A DNA stretch of 64,000 bases from positions 99,200,627-99,264,626 of the forward strand of contig NC_077223.1 in assembly GCF_024763615.1 (NCBI RefSeq), given 5' to 3'. Origin of the DNA: Phlebotomus papatasi. Taxonomy: Eukaryota > Arthropoda > Insecta > Diptera > Psychodidae. This document shows, piece by piece, positions 23,569 to 36,332 of this stretch. The position numbers were made by a program, and so were the translations under genes. How positions within the stretch are numbered: position 1 is the stretch's first letter; the number at the start of each line of letters is the position of its first letter. The notes under the pieces were generated by a model, which worked only from the letters and a program-made list of their open reading frames with translations, had not been told where the DNA came from and did no database searches.

Positions 23569-23689
23569 CCTTACCCTAACTCAAAGAGAAAGCAATATAC
23601 ACAATCCGCGATTTTCTCAACTTATCTCCGGTGTGTAGCTCAAACAGTAAGAGATATCGAATTACGGTTTTCGACGACCCTCACATAAA

Positions 23690-26183
23690 TTCATATTTTT
23701 TTTAATAAAGCATATGCTTATTATATAATATTCAAAAGATGTTTTTGTCAATAAAAACTCCGATTATAGTATAGAAAAAGCAAAAAAGACAAACTCAAGA
23801 CAAGTGGAATAATTAACTAATGTCACTTTTAACGTAGGTTGATGACAAACTTTACGCGGATTTAATAAAAAAAAATTCTGGAAGGGATACATTTTGGAAA
23901 ATCTATGCATATTATGGTAGAAAATTCATTGATTCACTAATAATTTTGAGAATAAGTTTTGCCAAAATTGATAGTTTCTCTGAGCAAAATATTTCAAAAG
24001 GGGTATCGAACTAAATTATATCGACCGCTCAGAATAAGAAACGAATAACTCGCAATAAGAAAATTTTACAGGAGAGCGATTTGAAGCTAAGATTTTACAT
24101 GCAGAGTATATGATTTTTGAGATTTAAAACCTGTATAATTTTGAAAATAATTAACTTTCAAGTATAATATTCACAGGGAATGTAGATGGTATAATGAAGT
24201 ATCCAAAAAGCGAATAAAACGATTTTTGTAAAAAATCGAGTTGTTCGACTTATATTATGACAAGTCGATATGGTTCGAACATTTCACAAAGTATTTTCCA
24301 CTTTGCCATTGCATTTAATCAAACGAGTAAAGTGGATTGAATTTCTAAAGTCTCTAAAGGACTATTGCGCTTACTCAGCCATCCATTATCATAATGAAGT
24401 TTGAAAAGACTAACCTCCGGTCTTGAAAGACCAATACATTCCGATAACTTGAGTATGCCAGAAACCCTCTTATCATAATGCACTTTATTACAATTCCTTG
24501 TTTTGATAGTGATGCATCAAGTTAAACATTTAAGATTTTTAAAAAAGATTACTTACCATTAAGTTTAATACAAAATATAAACCATAAAGAAATAAAGAAA
24601 TACAAGTAACATTGAGCACAAAAAGTGATAAACAAAACCGAATATTAAATTGCACTTAAAAACTCAATGGCAATGTTTCGATAGTTAAAATTTAAGTTCA
24701 TAAAATAAGAGCATAAATGAGTGCTATAAGATGTAATTTTAATGAATCCATAAATTGTCAGAACGTGCCAAAATTCCCATAACTATTCCTAAATAATGTG
24801 AAAAGCGAAACGCATATTCCTCACGCTTGCTAACCTGAAACTTTTGCAAAATAATTACTTGTGCAGAATTGTGTTATTATTCCACGAAGATAAGAGCTAT
24901 TTTGGGATTGTTCGGAGATCCTCAACTTATGAAGTTTCCCAAGTTTAATTGAATTTCTCCTGTACTGGGAAAATATTGACTTGGTGAGTTAATTTTAGAT
25001 GGAATGCCGTATGTAAAAATTTGTTGTTTTACTTAGAAAGATATACATTATACTGACGATAATTTGTTGATGAATTGAAAAGGTGAATTTAATTAGTTGA
25101 ATACTTCAATATTAGAGTATTAACAATGTGTCTCTTTTGAATAATTTCTGGCAATTATAATAATTATTTTCTTTCGTCAAGTATAATTTTCTTACCTTTC
25201 ATTCTCTTGCTAATGATTCCTCACTCGTGTCTTAGAGTTGTAAGCATCCACTTTAAATAGTGACTTTAGTTTTGGCAAGAATTGTTAGGGAGAGAGAAGC
25301 ACATAGAATTGTATAGAGTTATTTTGTGTGATATAAATAGAGTTTGTTCAAAAGAGACGAATTCAATTTTCACGTGTTTCACCTTCCTCAATGAAAAGCA
25401 GATCTTCTGATTTTGAGGCTTTGAGGATCATTTGCCTCATGTAAAATGCGAATTTTCCAACTAAACAATGCGTTAAATGTTTATATTTATTTCTTAAGAT
25501 GAATTATTGTATATGTTTTCTTTCTGTTGGATTTGTTGATCTGTTCCAAGAAATATGTGCAAATTGATGTGGGTGGAATTCTTACAATCAATATTATTTC
25601 AAATACTGTCTAGAGATGAGCTCGACCACAAAAATAATTAAGTTATTTACTGCCTGTGAATTTAGCTGTATCAAGTTGAGATTTGTGGCTGAATTGGACT
25701 AAGTAATTGATGTTTACGACCAAATAGCATCAAATTTTCAATTAGACCCCAATTGACGACACTTTCAAATTGATGGGGAAAACAGGTGACGTTGCATGAA
25801 AGAGACGTAGAAGTGACATAAAAAAAAATTCACGAAGAGTCACAAGACATGAAATTTAGTATACCACTTTCCACCAGTTTATTTGGTGTATCAATTAAAA
25901 CTTTCTTTCAAAATTAGCAACGATGTGAAGTCTCGTGATTTGACGTTACATCTTGGCATGAAATGAATAGAAAGAATTTTTTTTATGAAATTTCACGTGA
26001 GACAAAATATTGTATTTTCCGTCAAAAATATATAAAAATTCATTTAAGTTTCAAAAGAAACTGAAAGGACAGTTGATGTGAAATTCATTATATCATCACT
26101 CAAGTTTTTGAAGCTGGAGACTGGGAAAGATCAGACACTTTCAATTGAAGTGTAATAACCTATTTACATTATAAGAATTTACG
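23690..26183. other. AT-rich intronic sequence, nothing recognised
   Basis: No reading frame of note, RNA gene or paired repeat was seen. Confidence 0.5.
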
Positions 26184-26185
26184 TA

Positions 26186-26582
26186 GGGGAAAGTGTGGCA
26201 TCTTTGAAATTGGGATTTTTCTCCTAGGGGGAAGTGGGGCACCTTTGAAATTGAGATTTTTCACCTGTTTTTAAATAAAATTTAACCTTATCGTGACATA
26301 ATTTAGGTGCACAAACAGATTGAGAAGCTAAATTACATTATGATATGACTCAGTTCCACTTAAACATAGGAGAAAAATATCAATTCCAAATGTGCCCCTC
26401 TTTCAAAAGTGCCCCACTTCCCCCTATATTTAAGTGAAACTGAGCCATATCATAATGTAATTTAGCTTTTCAATCTGTTTGTGCACCTAAATTATATCAC
26501 GATAAAGGCTCAATTTTATTTAAAAATAGGTGAAAAATCCTAATTTCAAAGGTGCCCCACTTTCAAAGGTGCTCCCTTCCCC
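26186..26582. mobile_element. Nested TA-flanked elements forming a large inverted repeat
   Basis: Outer ends are TA|GGGGAAAGTG and the inverted CTTCCCC|TA. An inner element with perfect inverted ends (TA|GGGGGAAGTGGGGCAC, 26227, to GTGCCCCACTTCCCCC|TA, 26424) lies inside. Arms of about 120 bp either side of about 26400, containing AGGTGCACAAACAGATTG and its complement, pair with each other. The result reads as two related copies in opposite orientation. It belongs to the GGGGGAAGTG group also seen at 3270 and 60203. Confidence 0.7.
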
Positions 26583-26647
26583 TATGCAAGACGAATCGCT
26601 TCCGTGACTAAAGCCCCTGCCGTTATTTTGAATCCTTTGTGTGGGTA

Positions 26648-27000
26648 CACAGTAAAAAAAATTGGCTGCTTTACCATGATTTTCATTGTAAATTTTACAT
26701 TAAACATGTAATCGTGTGTACTAATACACATTTGTGTAATTTGTACACATTTTGTCTGAAAACTGTGTAATTTGTACACCTTTTATTTGAAAACTATGTA
26801 ATTTTACACGAAATATGTAACAAAATATACAAAACTGTGTAATCATTCCCAGTTGATTACACAGTTTACAATTACATAAAATTTAAATTACACATTTTCA
26901 GATTACACGTTTTGTTGAAATACATAATTTGTGTAACTTTACAAGAATAATCGTGGTAAAAAAGCAAACCAACGATTATCCTTGTAATTTTTTTACTGTG
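26648..27000. mobile_element. 353-bp TA-flanked MITE rich in TGTGTAATTTGTACAC words
   Basis: TA|CACAGTAAAAAAA at the left and TTTTTTTACTGTG|TA at the right. The interior is a series of TGTGTAA/TTACACA palindromic words that would fold extensively. A second, interrupted copy lies at 43919-44452 in reverse orientation. Confidence 0.8.
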
Positions 27001-27108
27001 TACAAAATGTGCCTTGTCCCTAGGGTTAACCTTCTATGAGTGAGAGGTGAAGGGTGTGAACTATGCACCTTTGCAGCCTAATACTGAACATACCTTCTGA
27101 TGTGCATA

Positions 27109-27251
27109 AAGGCCTCTACACATTGGCAACAATTTTCGTCAAAAATTGCATTTTTGAAAAAATTTTTGACGTTTCCACCTACAGCAGTGCAGGCAATTTT
27201 CTTCAAGAAAGCCATTTTTGACGAAAATTTCTTCCAATGTGTAGAGGCCTT
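27109..27251. mobile_element. 143-bp foldback MITE
   Basis: AAGGCCTCTACACATTGG at the left and CCAATGTGTAGAGGCCTT at the right are a perfect 18-bp inverted repeat, and the interior (TTTTCGTCAAAAATTG / TTTTTGACGAAAATT) continues the pairing. A diverged relative occurs at 32495-32625. Confidence 0.8.
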
Positions 27252-27784
27252 GCAAAAGGATCAAATTTGGATCAATTTGATCCTTTTATTTTTACCAGTG
27301 TAAGCCGGTTAGGATTATCTGTCCCTTTGAAGTAAATTTATCCCATTGTAATGTAGAACCCAAACTAGTCTGGCTGGAGAACTTTTGGAAACCAAAGACC
27401 CCAATATAGGAGAATACTAAACCAGTGAAACTTACTGTAATTTTTTTAAAGCGGGAAACGCGTTGAGGAACCTATAAAGACTTGTTCTAGAAATACTAGA
27501 GAACTCCTGGATTTTTTTTTCGAAAAACCGGGTAAAATAATAATAATAATAATTCATTTATTCAAGAAGTACCCTTGAATGTAAAGTCTTGTACTTCTTC
27601 GTGGTTTCCTTTTTCTATTTGCCCATCTAAAACAGTGGGAAAATCTCAAAATTTCGAAATAGACATGATTACAAATTACCTTATCTTACCCTGCGTCGGA
27701 TATTCACCAAATTTCTCCACCAAGTAACGTATCTTTTGGAGGAAAAAGGTCAAAATTGACTTAGAATAGCTAGAATAATATGGA

Positions 27785-28605
27785 ATAAAGGCGTCTATTT
27801 ACATTCATTTTTCCAATATCCAGATGAGAGTTGTCAAACACTACGAAAAATTAAAGAAATCTCCATTTACATACGCGTTTTACCTGCCATTTCCACCCCC
27901 ATTCATTTGTTAACATATTTGATGTTCCTTAAAATGCCTTAAAAAGAAATCCAACGTTCTTTACACAAACTTTGTTCTAAAAAAAATCATTTGTTGTGTC
28001 GAAAATTAAGTGAGTTTTCTTGAGTAGGGTAGAGTCAGCCCTTTTCGCCATGTAACCATTTTTTTCGCCACCTAATATAAAACAACTAATTTAAAGCATT
28101 TAAGAATAAGTAACATTTCAACACTCATAATATGTTCTTTTCTAATATCCCAATACGTTATTACGTCTCTTAATTAATTGAAATTCGTTTTAAAACAGGT
28201 GGCGAAAAGTACTGAAACAAGCATAATTGGGGAAAATTCATATTTTTCAATGAGATTCTCTAAAATTCTCGAGACGTATCCTAGATATATAAATAGATAT
28301 TGCTTCAAAGTATCTTTATACAAAAATTCATTTTAGTCTGACAAAAATATCACACATTACGAGGCCCCTAAAGCTTAATGGTGGCGAAAAGTACTGACTC
28401 TACCCTATTCAACAGCCTTTAAATAAAAATACATTTTAAATTCAACTGTGTAAAAAGTGTAAACACAAAAAAAATTTTCATAATTTTTAAATTTCGCAAC
28501 TTTATAAAAAGTATTTAAAAAAAAAAAATTATTTACTGTGAACGACAATTTTTATTAAAGGGCAATTTTTGACGATAATTGCTTCTAGTGTGTAGACGCC
28601 AAAAC
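27785..28605. mobile_element. Probable diverged element around a nested MITE
   Basis: AAGGCGTCTATTTACATT near 27786 and AGTGTGTAGACGCC near 28590 form rough inverted ends related to the CTCTACACATTG family. The pairing is imperfect; the enclosed 28027-28405 element is clear. Confidence 0.4.
28027..28405. mobile_element. 379-bp TA-flanked MITE
   Basis: TA|GGGTAGAGTCAGCCCTTTTC and the inverted GAAAAGTACTGACTCTACCC|TA. GGTGGCGAAAAGTACTG also occurs internally. No coding frame. Confidence 0.8.
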
Positions 28606-28609
28606 GTAT

Positions 28610-29503
28610 AACCATAAAAAGACGTCAGGACTTCTTAAATCGAAATTCTCCAAAAGCATATTTTAAAGTCTTTTTTTCGCTGCAATATATGTTTCAATAT
28701 TTATTTTTATTGAATAGCAAAGAGACGTTTTCTTGTGCCAAATGCTTTCGAAAACTTCGCTATTCAAGTAGTGTCCCTCTGGGTATTAAACAATGATTTT
28801 TATTTGGGGTGAATTCAGAAACTGAATCCCTCAGGGGATGTGTTAACCATGCGACTTTCATGAATTCTCAATAGAAGATTGAATTCTTTTATTACACTCT
28901 ATATCTTGTACTGGCTTTTGTACGTGTGAATAGTACAGTAAACGTGAAAGGGTTTTCTTGTAGTAAATTGATTTTTAATATATATATATATATAAGAAAC
29001 AATAGAATTTCTCCAGGGGGCTGTATGTAATAGAGAATTGAATGGCAGAATGTGTCTCTTGAATAGTGTTATAGAAATTTTGTTCTATAATAAATATTTG
29101 AAGAATGCAATGCAGGGAAGCTGCAGAAAAATTTAGCATTTTAACGTGATGTCATTTTTTTTTTAAATGCTTGATCTTCATTAGCCAAACTGCGATTGAA
29201 GAGCTTGGCTTGTTAAATTATTTGTATTAAAATCTGTATTGTAAGAAGAACGAAAATTCTTTCTTTCGTAGTTTAAATGGTTTTTTGCAAGCGCCTGGCA
29301 AGTTGGCCTTTTTATATGGAGCTATTTGAAGCCAATTCCTAAATTGATCTCGGACTCAGCTCACGCTGCTCCAAGGAAAAAATTTATTTCAACAAGAATT
29401 TAGTATCTTTATCCCTCCATACGGAAAGGTATCTTATAATACGAAAAAACTTCTCACTTTTTAAATATTTAGCATAACGATCACGAGTGCAGAAAAATTC
29501 CCA
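28610..29503. other. AT-rich intronic sequence with an (AT)n run
   Basis: A TATATATATATATATA microsatellite lies at about 28978-28994. Nothing else was recognised. Confidence 0.5.
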
Positions 29504-29505
29504 TA

Positions 29506-30573
29506 GGGGAAGTGCTCATAATTTTGGACAGTCTGCATATAAGCATCGATATCCCAAGTTTGAAGTGCGATATTTTCTATACTAATTGACATTTCTTGTT
29601 ACTCTCTTTTCAGAAGGGTTGTTTAGAAACTTAGCAAGCTATTTATCGTCTTATTTTTATTAAAATTAGTTTTAATACGTTTAAAAATGAATTGATAAGT
29701 AGAGGTGACTTTGGCTCTTATTTTGGACAACTTGTTTATTAATTTGTCCAACTTGACTGTAAATTTGGACAGCTAATCCGCCTCAATAGGATGCCCATTG
29801 TTCTTCATTTGATGAACCAATCTTACCAAGTCCTCTTCCTGTTCATGTAAGGGAAACGTAGAATGTCACAAGAAGCCCGGAAACTTTCCATATCATTCAT
29901 TAAAGTGAGTTGACTTCGGTACTCCAAGTACGTGCGGATTCGCTCATTCCCTGCCCTTTCCGGGAGCCTTTCAAGGCATTTCTCGCTACATCTCTTTCGT
30001 AGAGATGATGCTCCTTTGTTTCTCCAGGCATTTGTCCAACCTAGTCATCACAAAAGCTAAAACTTCACGAAATTTCGTGAGAAAAACACCTGTCCAAAAT
30101 AAGAATCATCACCTCACTGGTGAATGTCTTAAAAAATTTCCCATTTTTCACACGAAAAATATAATTCACAAGGCAAATCTCACTTCAGGTCAAATGTACA
30201 AATCATCAGTAACGTGAATCAACACAATATTCAATGAATATTCAATAATATCACTCAAAAACAGCGAACAAACTTTGTTAGTACTTCACCAAAACTAAAT
30301 AAGACTGAAGTAAGCAACGAAGTTCTGTCATATTTCTCGTAAGCAATTGCTCACACTGAATTTTCAACAAAGCAATTTCAACTCAAATCATATTCAAATT
30401 TTAACGTATTTAGTGTTAAAATCTTCAAAAAAGAACAAATATTTAGATAGAATTCATTATTCATCAAATATTGGAATAAAAATCCATCATTTTAATCAAT
30501 TTATTTTTAGTGTCCAATATTATCCTCAAAGTGTCCAAAATAAGAAACTGGACAAAATTATGAGCATTTCCCC
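29506..30573. mobile_element. 1.07-kb TA-flanked element, copy 2
   Basis: Complete copy: TA|GGGGAAGTGCTCATAATTTT at the left and AAAATTATGAGCATTTCCCC|TA at the right. Highly similar throughout to 16045-17107 and in the same orientation. No transposase frame. Confidence 0.85.
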
Positions 30574-30575
30574 TA

Positions 30576-32490
30576 TGAATTTGTATGTGAAAGTAAGAAA
30601 TTGGCTTCAACTTTGAAGGCCAATCGCCGGGGACTAGGTTTTTGAAGGTTATGTTAAACATAACCTCACATTACTAAATCACTTCTTAGAAGATAAATAA
30701 AAGGAATTTGGGCTCAATTTCAAACTTTCTTAAGTTCTCTTTAATTTTGTTTTATTTGCATAACTTTTCAAATTCAACTGGTATTTGAGCAACAATTAAT
30801 TTTATTAGAGAAAATTTGTCAATTGCATGTTCTAAATTTCTTAATAACACTATTGTTCTATAGAATAATTGCTGTACTATATTCAGTCTATTAAATCATT
30901 TGCATGATTATTTATCCACATAACACCCCTTTTAATTTTTCTATTATGATTGTGCTATCACATGAGATTTGTCACGCTCAAAATATCTCGATGTGTGGGA
31001 AATCTAATTCAATATCTTCCCCTACACTTAATCGAGGTCACGATTCACTTGAATATATTTTTAATTGTTGCTAATTTCTCTGCATACACCAATCTCTTGG
31101 CAGATTTTCATATTTCTCCCCATGTCAACAGATTAAATCACAGTGCAAGGAAATCAGTAATATAGAGATTTATATTAGTAAAGTATAATGTTGTTGCTGT
31201 TTTTCTGCTCTATGCAAATATTATTTTCAACTTGTTAATCCCGAATAAATGAATAACCCAGGCGTGATGTGAAGGCGATTCGTGTCTATTTCTTATTTAA
31301 ACAATGAATATTTTATATGATATTGAGCTGGTTGGGTATAAAGGGGGATAAATGTGATCGTAAAATATGCATCGATTTGTGGTGGAAATGTTGAATTTTG
31401 TGCTGTATCATGGTTTTAATGATCAATTTTCTTGAGAGAAATGCAGTAATGCCTTATAAATGGAATTTTAAATTTTTCAGTATAATCTCTAGGGAAATTC
31501 AGAAGAAATTTTTCTGGAATGTTGAAACGAAGAAAACTTATCACTGTGTGATAAGATGTTAATTTTCTTGTTCTTTTCTTATGTACATATATTATATCAA
31601 GGCACTATACTGATAAGAGATTATCTTTTATTTATAAGTACGTCATTTTCTGTGAACTGTTAGCTCGTGAACATACTAAAATGAAACAGAAAAGTTTGTT
31701 ATCTAATAAGAAATCTATTGGGGCTCAAAGTACCTTTGTCAATGGTGTGTAAATAATTTTTATTTGTTTTGAAGGCTATTTTGAAAGATGTCTGGGAAAA
31801 ACGTTTCAATCACATTTTTCTGCTCGCGTGTATTGACCCAAAAATTCAACGCTCATTTGAAATTAAAGCGACATAACTACTTAGATAAAAAAGGTTCATA
31901 AAAAGTTTGTAGGCATATTTTTAGTTTTTTTTTTATTTTACAATTAATAAAAAATTAATTATTTGTTAATAATATATTGTAATCTAGTTTGTAATTCAAT
32001 TCTTAGGAAACAGATTGACATAATTATAAAATACATCTGAAAGTAAATTCGGGTAACTTGTACTTAAATACAATACTATTAAATTATAAGCCACGCCTTC
32101 TTCGAGGGTTATGACCAAATTAAATTCGATAGTTTTTAATTGTCAGTGTTCAATTGGTGGATACTGTAACACAATTTAAGTAAACCATTAACACTATTAT
32201 TTATATGGTTCAGATTCAATAAGTCCTGCCCACCAAAAAAATAGACCACGCCTTCAATAAGATTTTCTAAAGCAATTACAATACAGTAACTACTATTCAA
32301 TGATTTTCAAAATCCGAGAATCATACCACCACTTTCTACATTTTCAAGGAAAATTATATGGTAATTTTGAGGTTTATGTGGAAACAATGAACGCTAGTGG
32401 GCGTGGTTTCTGAAGATGCGCTAATCAATTTTTTCGTTCATCAAAAGACTTCTACGTATCTATTCTACGACTCTAATTCTCGTAGTCTAT
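30576..32490. other. AT-rich intronic sequence, nothing recognised
   Basis: No supported gene or paired repeat was seen. Confidence 0.5.
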
Positions 32491-32494
32491 CTAC

Positions 32495-32625
32495 GACACT
32501 AGGAGCAATTTTCATCAAAAATGCTCATTTGAACGAAATTGCTTGCAGTGCTGTAGGTGGAAACGTCAAAATTCTGTCAAAAATGCGATTTTTTACAAAA
32601 ATTACTCTCAATGTGTAGAGGCTTT
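32495..32625. mobile_element. Diverged foldback MITE, relative of 27109
   Basis: Contains CAATTTTCATCAAAAATG, GTAGGTGGAAACGTCAAAA and the end AATGTGTAGAGGC in reverse order relative to 27109-27251. The left end is degraded. Confidence 0.55.
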
Positions 32626-32734
32626 AAGAGCGCTTTAAAATGCACTATAAAAGAAGCGTGGCCAAAAATTTTTTAGACATAACTATTCTAGTCCTATTTA
32701 CATTTAGAATAATGAAATTGATCCATCATACATA

Positions 32735-33805
32735 GGGCATATTGGGTAAAATTAGTCACTCATGGTATTAGATATTGGGTTAAGATGTTAAAGTTTGCCT
32801 TACAAAGAATTCCTGTGGAAACAATAATTTTATCGAAGTAAACACCTCCCTTCCTATTCTTTAAAATATTTATAAACCTGATAGGGTAAATGTCCTAATT
32901 CAAAACCATTTCCAGACGTTTTAACTTTGACAGAAGATTCAACACATTAAGTTTATATTTTTTCTGAAGAGAATTACATAAATTTGCTCCTTGACTCTTC
33001 TAGAATGTTACTGTTTAGTGAAAATTCTTTAGATATAATTTGAAAACTTCTTAAATACAAGAAAAATACGCCAGCGTAAAATGCTTCTATTGGAAACATA
33101 TTAATCCAAATGGAGACAAGGGAAAGTTTCTAATTGGAGACAAACAGTGTAAGTGAAACCGTGATGAAAGTCTTCCGAAACCTTGTTGAGTTGCTCTTAA
33201 GTGCAGTATTTGTTCTTATTTCTGGTCTTTTCTCATTTCTCGTCTAAAACAATAAGAAAATCCCTCCAAAAAAGCTATATTTCCGGGGTCTCCTATTGAA
33301 GCATTTGCGAACACTTCAGAAAAATCATTTTTGTTTACGAAATAGGTAATTATTTCATTTGAAAACTTCACGTACCGTTGACAATAAAGATTAGCACTTA
33401 ATTTAACTAAAATTAGCCAGAAATATGACAATATTAAACAAAACGGATAAACAACAGTCAATTTATTGTGCTTGTCATTGGAAAATATAATCGATCGATG
33501 AAAAATTCGATGGTGAAAAGGTACACTTTTAATTTTTCTGAGAAATTAACAAATTAAAATTTGTGATTGTGAATGGAGTTTCACTTTATTTGGAGCAAAA
33601 TTAACTGAATAATGAAACTGTGGTATAGAAAATATATAAATATAATAATTTAGTGCTGTATTTATCAGGAAAACAATGACGTTTCCATTTGGAGTAGCGA
33701 AAAATTTCCATTTAGAGCAGGTTCTGAATTAGCTCAATTTACCCTACTAACATATTTTTGTGATGAAAAAAATCATTTTCTGACTAATTTTGCCCCAGTC
33801 TTCCC
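32735..33805. mobile_element. TA-flanked element split by a nested 861-bp MITE
   Basis: Ends GGGCATATTGGGTAAAATTA and the inverted TAATTTTGCCCCAGTCTTCCC, each next to TA, continuing into AGTCA/TGACT. Subtracting the nested element leaves about 210 bp. The ends resemble those of the 61358 element. Confidence 0.65.
32884..33744. mobile_element. 861-bp TA-flanked MITE, sister of 4022
   Basis: TA|GGGTAAATGTCCTAATTCAA to the inverted end before TA at 33745-33746. Collinear with 4022-4888 with scattered substitutions and small indels. Confidence 0.85.
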
Positions 33806-33807
33806 TA

Positions 33808-34579
33808 ATGACAAATTTATTTAGCATTTTTATATTTTAATTCTCTTATATAGTTCCGAAATATTTTAAATTTGGTTTTCTAAGTTTGATGTAAATATTC
33901 CACAAACCATTTTTTCTGAGTATATGAGTTTCTAATGGAGGTGTGTCACTACAATATAAAATGAGCGATATACTTTAGATTAGATAAAGTGATCACTATT
34001 GACACATCATTCCCACCAATTCCAAAGAAGAACCAATCATTCAAACCGTGATAGACGATCAGTGAAGACTCTGTGAGAAGTGGTAAAATATTTAGTTCAA
34101 TTCATAAATCTTTGTCCTAAAATTATCCTGCCTTGACGCATTTTATTTATAGTCATCTCATATGGCAGCTGATTTATTCAAATATTCCATTCAGAGATTA
34201 ATATATTTGGCCAAGTTTCTCTCTTAACGCCAATACTAAAAATTACCATTGCATTGTGGAAATTGTGACAATTTCTTAGGAGAAAATAGCATTTTTGGCT
34301 CGGGTGATGCTTTTTTGAGAATTTTGTGCCAAATTAATATAATAAAAGCTTAATTTATTTTATATATCTCTCAGTGAGTTATTGGAGGATTTGCGGCGAA
34401 AATTGTAAAGTGCACTTTTGTGAAAAAAAAACATGGAAAATCATTTGGCATATATCATACTGCCAGACAGCATTGTCAAGTTTTAGGAATCTAATTATGC
34501 TTTGGTAAATTATTATAGTTGTGAAATTTTCTTCATAATCAATTTGAACTTTTATTAAGTCCTAAGTGCAGTTATCATA
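33808..34579. other. AT-rich intronic sequence left of the LTR element
   Basis: No gene or repeat recognised. It ends in the ACATT target duplication of the retrotransposon at 34580-34584. Confidence 0.5.
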
Positions 34580-34584
34580 ACATT

Positions 34585-35047
34585 ATTGGGAAAAATCTTT
34601 TATTCCTCCCTTCTATTCCCTCCGTTCCTTCCTTCCTTCAGGTCCCACGTTCGGGGCAAGGACTATGTCCCACACTCCCCTGTGTTCTCCGGTGAGAACA
34701 CTCCCACGGAGGTTGAGATGGGAATTTGGGAGAGGTGGATGTGGCAGAGGTTACTCCGGAAAGCTCAGCATTGGGCTTGGTGTTCTTGGGGGCTCCCGGT
34801 GGCTTCAGTAGCTTCAATGCTTGGTGGTGATGATGGTGTTGCTGCTGGGGATTGGGCTGGTGGAGATGGGCGAGGTGATTGATGTTGCCTCCTCGGCGGT
34901 CAGTGGTGAAAGAGACCGATTGGCGCCCTTTTACTTATCAGCTGCTGCTGATTTTTCTACCTCCTCTCCTCGTCGCTAGCGCCCTCGTCGCCTCAGCAGG
35001 GCAACACACTCCACAGTTTTAAATTTAAATATGTTGCGCTCGCAACA
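34585..35047 (-). repeat. 3' LTR (463 bp)
   Basis: On the - strand it runs TGTTGC...CCCAAT. A TATA-like CATATTTAAATTTAAAAC lies near its start and AATAAA (34599-34604 read on -) about 14 bp from its end, as expected for a promoter and poly(A) site. A GTTGCG-CT-CGCAAC palindrome marks the outer edge. Confidence 0.93.
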
Positions 35048-36332
35048 CACACCCCGGGGTCACCAAAAAAAAAAGAGAAAAAAAAAAAGATTTCGAACCC
35101 CCCAGGGGGCAATAAGCCACAATCTCAAAAAAAAAACAAAATATAACAAATCTCATTAATAACAATAACAATTAATAAGTAGTAGAGCAAAACAAAATGA
35201 GTAGTATTAGAGAGTAACAATTTCGAGAGAAAAAAAAATAAAATTTAGAATTAATAGTTATAAGTCAAAAATGTTAAGGATTTCGCATCGATAGGCCGAC
35301 CTAATTATTAGCGCCAGCGAAATAACTTAACTATAAGTTTAAAGTGTGTGTAAATACTTTCAAAAGAATAAGATATTATTACTAAGGACCACCCCATTTC
35401 GATCACCAAGGCGGATCATTAATATACATGATCTAATAGGGAATTACTCTACACGAATGGTCACGATTTTATCCCCCCAAATCTCCCGCCTCAGCACCAT
35501 TATAATCCGATCAGGATTTCAGCTATTCCGCTGAAGAGCATTCCGCGTAAAAATGTAGAAGCGGGAAGGAGAGTCTCAGCCGAATTACAATGTTGGGGAA
35601 AGAGAAATCCTGAAGGGCAAAGAGAAAACCCCTTTTTCCACCGACACTGCCCTATTGCCTCGAATATTGAACATGATAAAATTTTACTCGAGAAACTACA
35701 TCCCGATCAGAAAAATGTGGCTGCCTCTAACTGCAGAGAAATGGGAAACAAATCGCGACCGAATTCAGTGCATCCCAATCGAAAAAAAAAGTAAAATAAA
35801 ATAGATAATCGAATTAAGGTGTCCGAAATTATATGTGACGTCAAAACTGACGAAGGAGAAAAATAATTAAAGTATTGGCCAATAAAAATTGATTGGTTTT
35901 GTCGTCTTGACGAAATACCGAATCAAAATACTAGTGACAGCAAGAAGTGCTACTCACTTTAAATTCCCAAGGGACACTGCTAGCAATGTGTCTTAAAAGG
36001 GGATAACAGTTTGATGATTGAAATAGCCGAACATAGTTCGCTTCAGCATAAGGCTGGGCTATATCTGTATCAATCATCTCGATCAAAATGAACACCTAAA
36101 GGCGAACGACCATAATTTTAATTTAGGTCTATCCATAATGAACGATGGCCTACTTATGAATTTCTCCGTTCACAAGAAATAGAAATTAAATAAAATTAAT
36201 AATATGGTCTCTCTACGTTACCCGCTCATACACCCGTACAAAAATCAAGTTACGTTAGATACAAAAGAAAGTTCCAGTGACGATGCCGATATTGTTGCCA
36301 AAAAAATAATCCGTCCTGCTGGCAAAAATCCC
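35048..36332 (-). other. Retrotransposon 3' untranslated region
   Basis: About 1.28 kb between the pol stop and the 3' LTR without an env-like frame. Directly before the LTR, reading on -, comes a GGGGTGTG purine-rich tract that may serve as the polypurine primer, preceded by long T runs. Confidence 0.7.

Noticed and set aside
23425..23688. An 87-codon frame with FGILVFGILA repeats
   Set aside because: Translation of a minisatellite made of 15-17 bp units.
34586..34882. A 98-codon frame on + that recurs near 41817-42158
   Set aside because: It lies in both LTRs of the retrotransposon and is duplicated only because the LTRs are; it is antisense to gag-pol and shows no known domain.
35048..36332. 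Possible env-like gene after pol
   Set aside because: No long frame, signal peptide or membrane segment in the interval.
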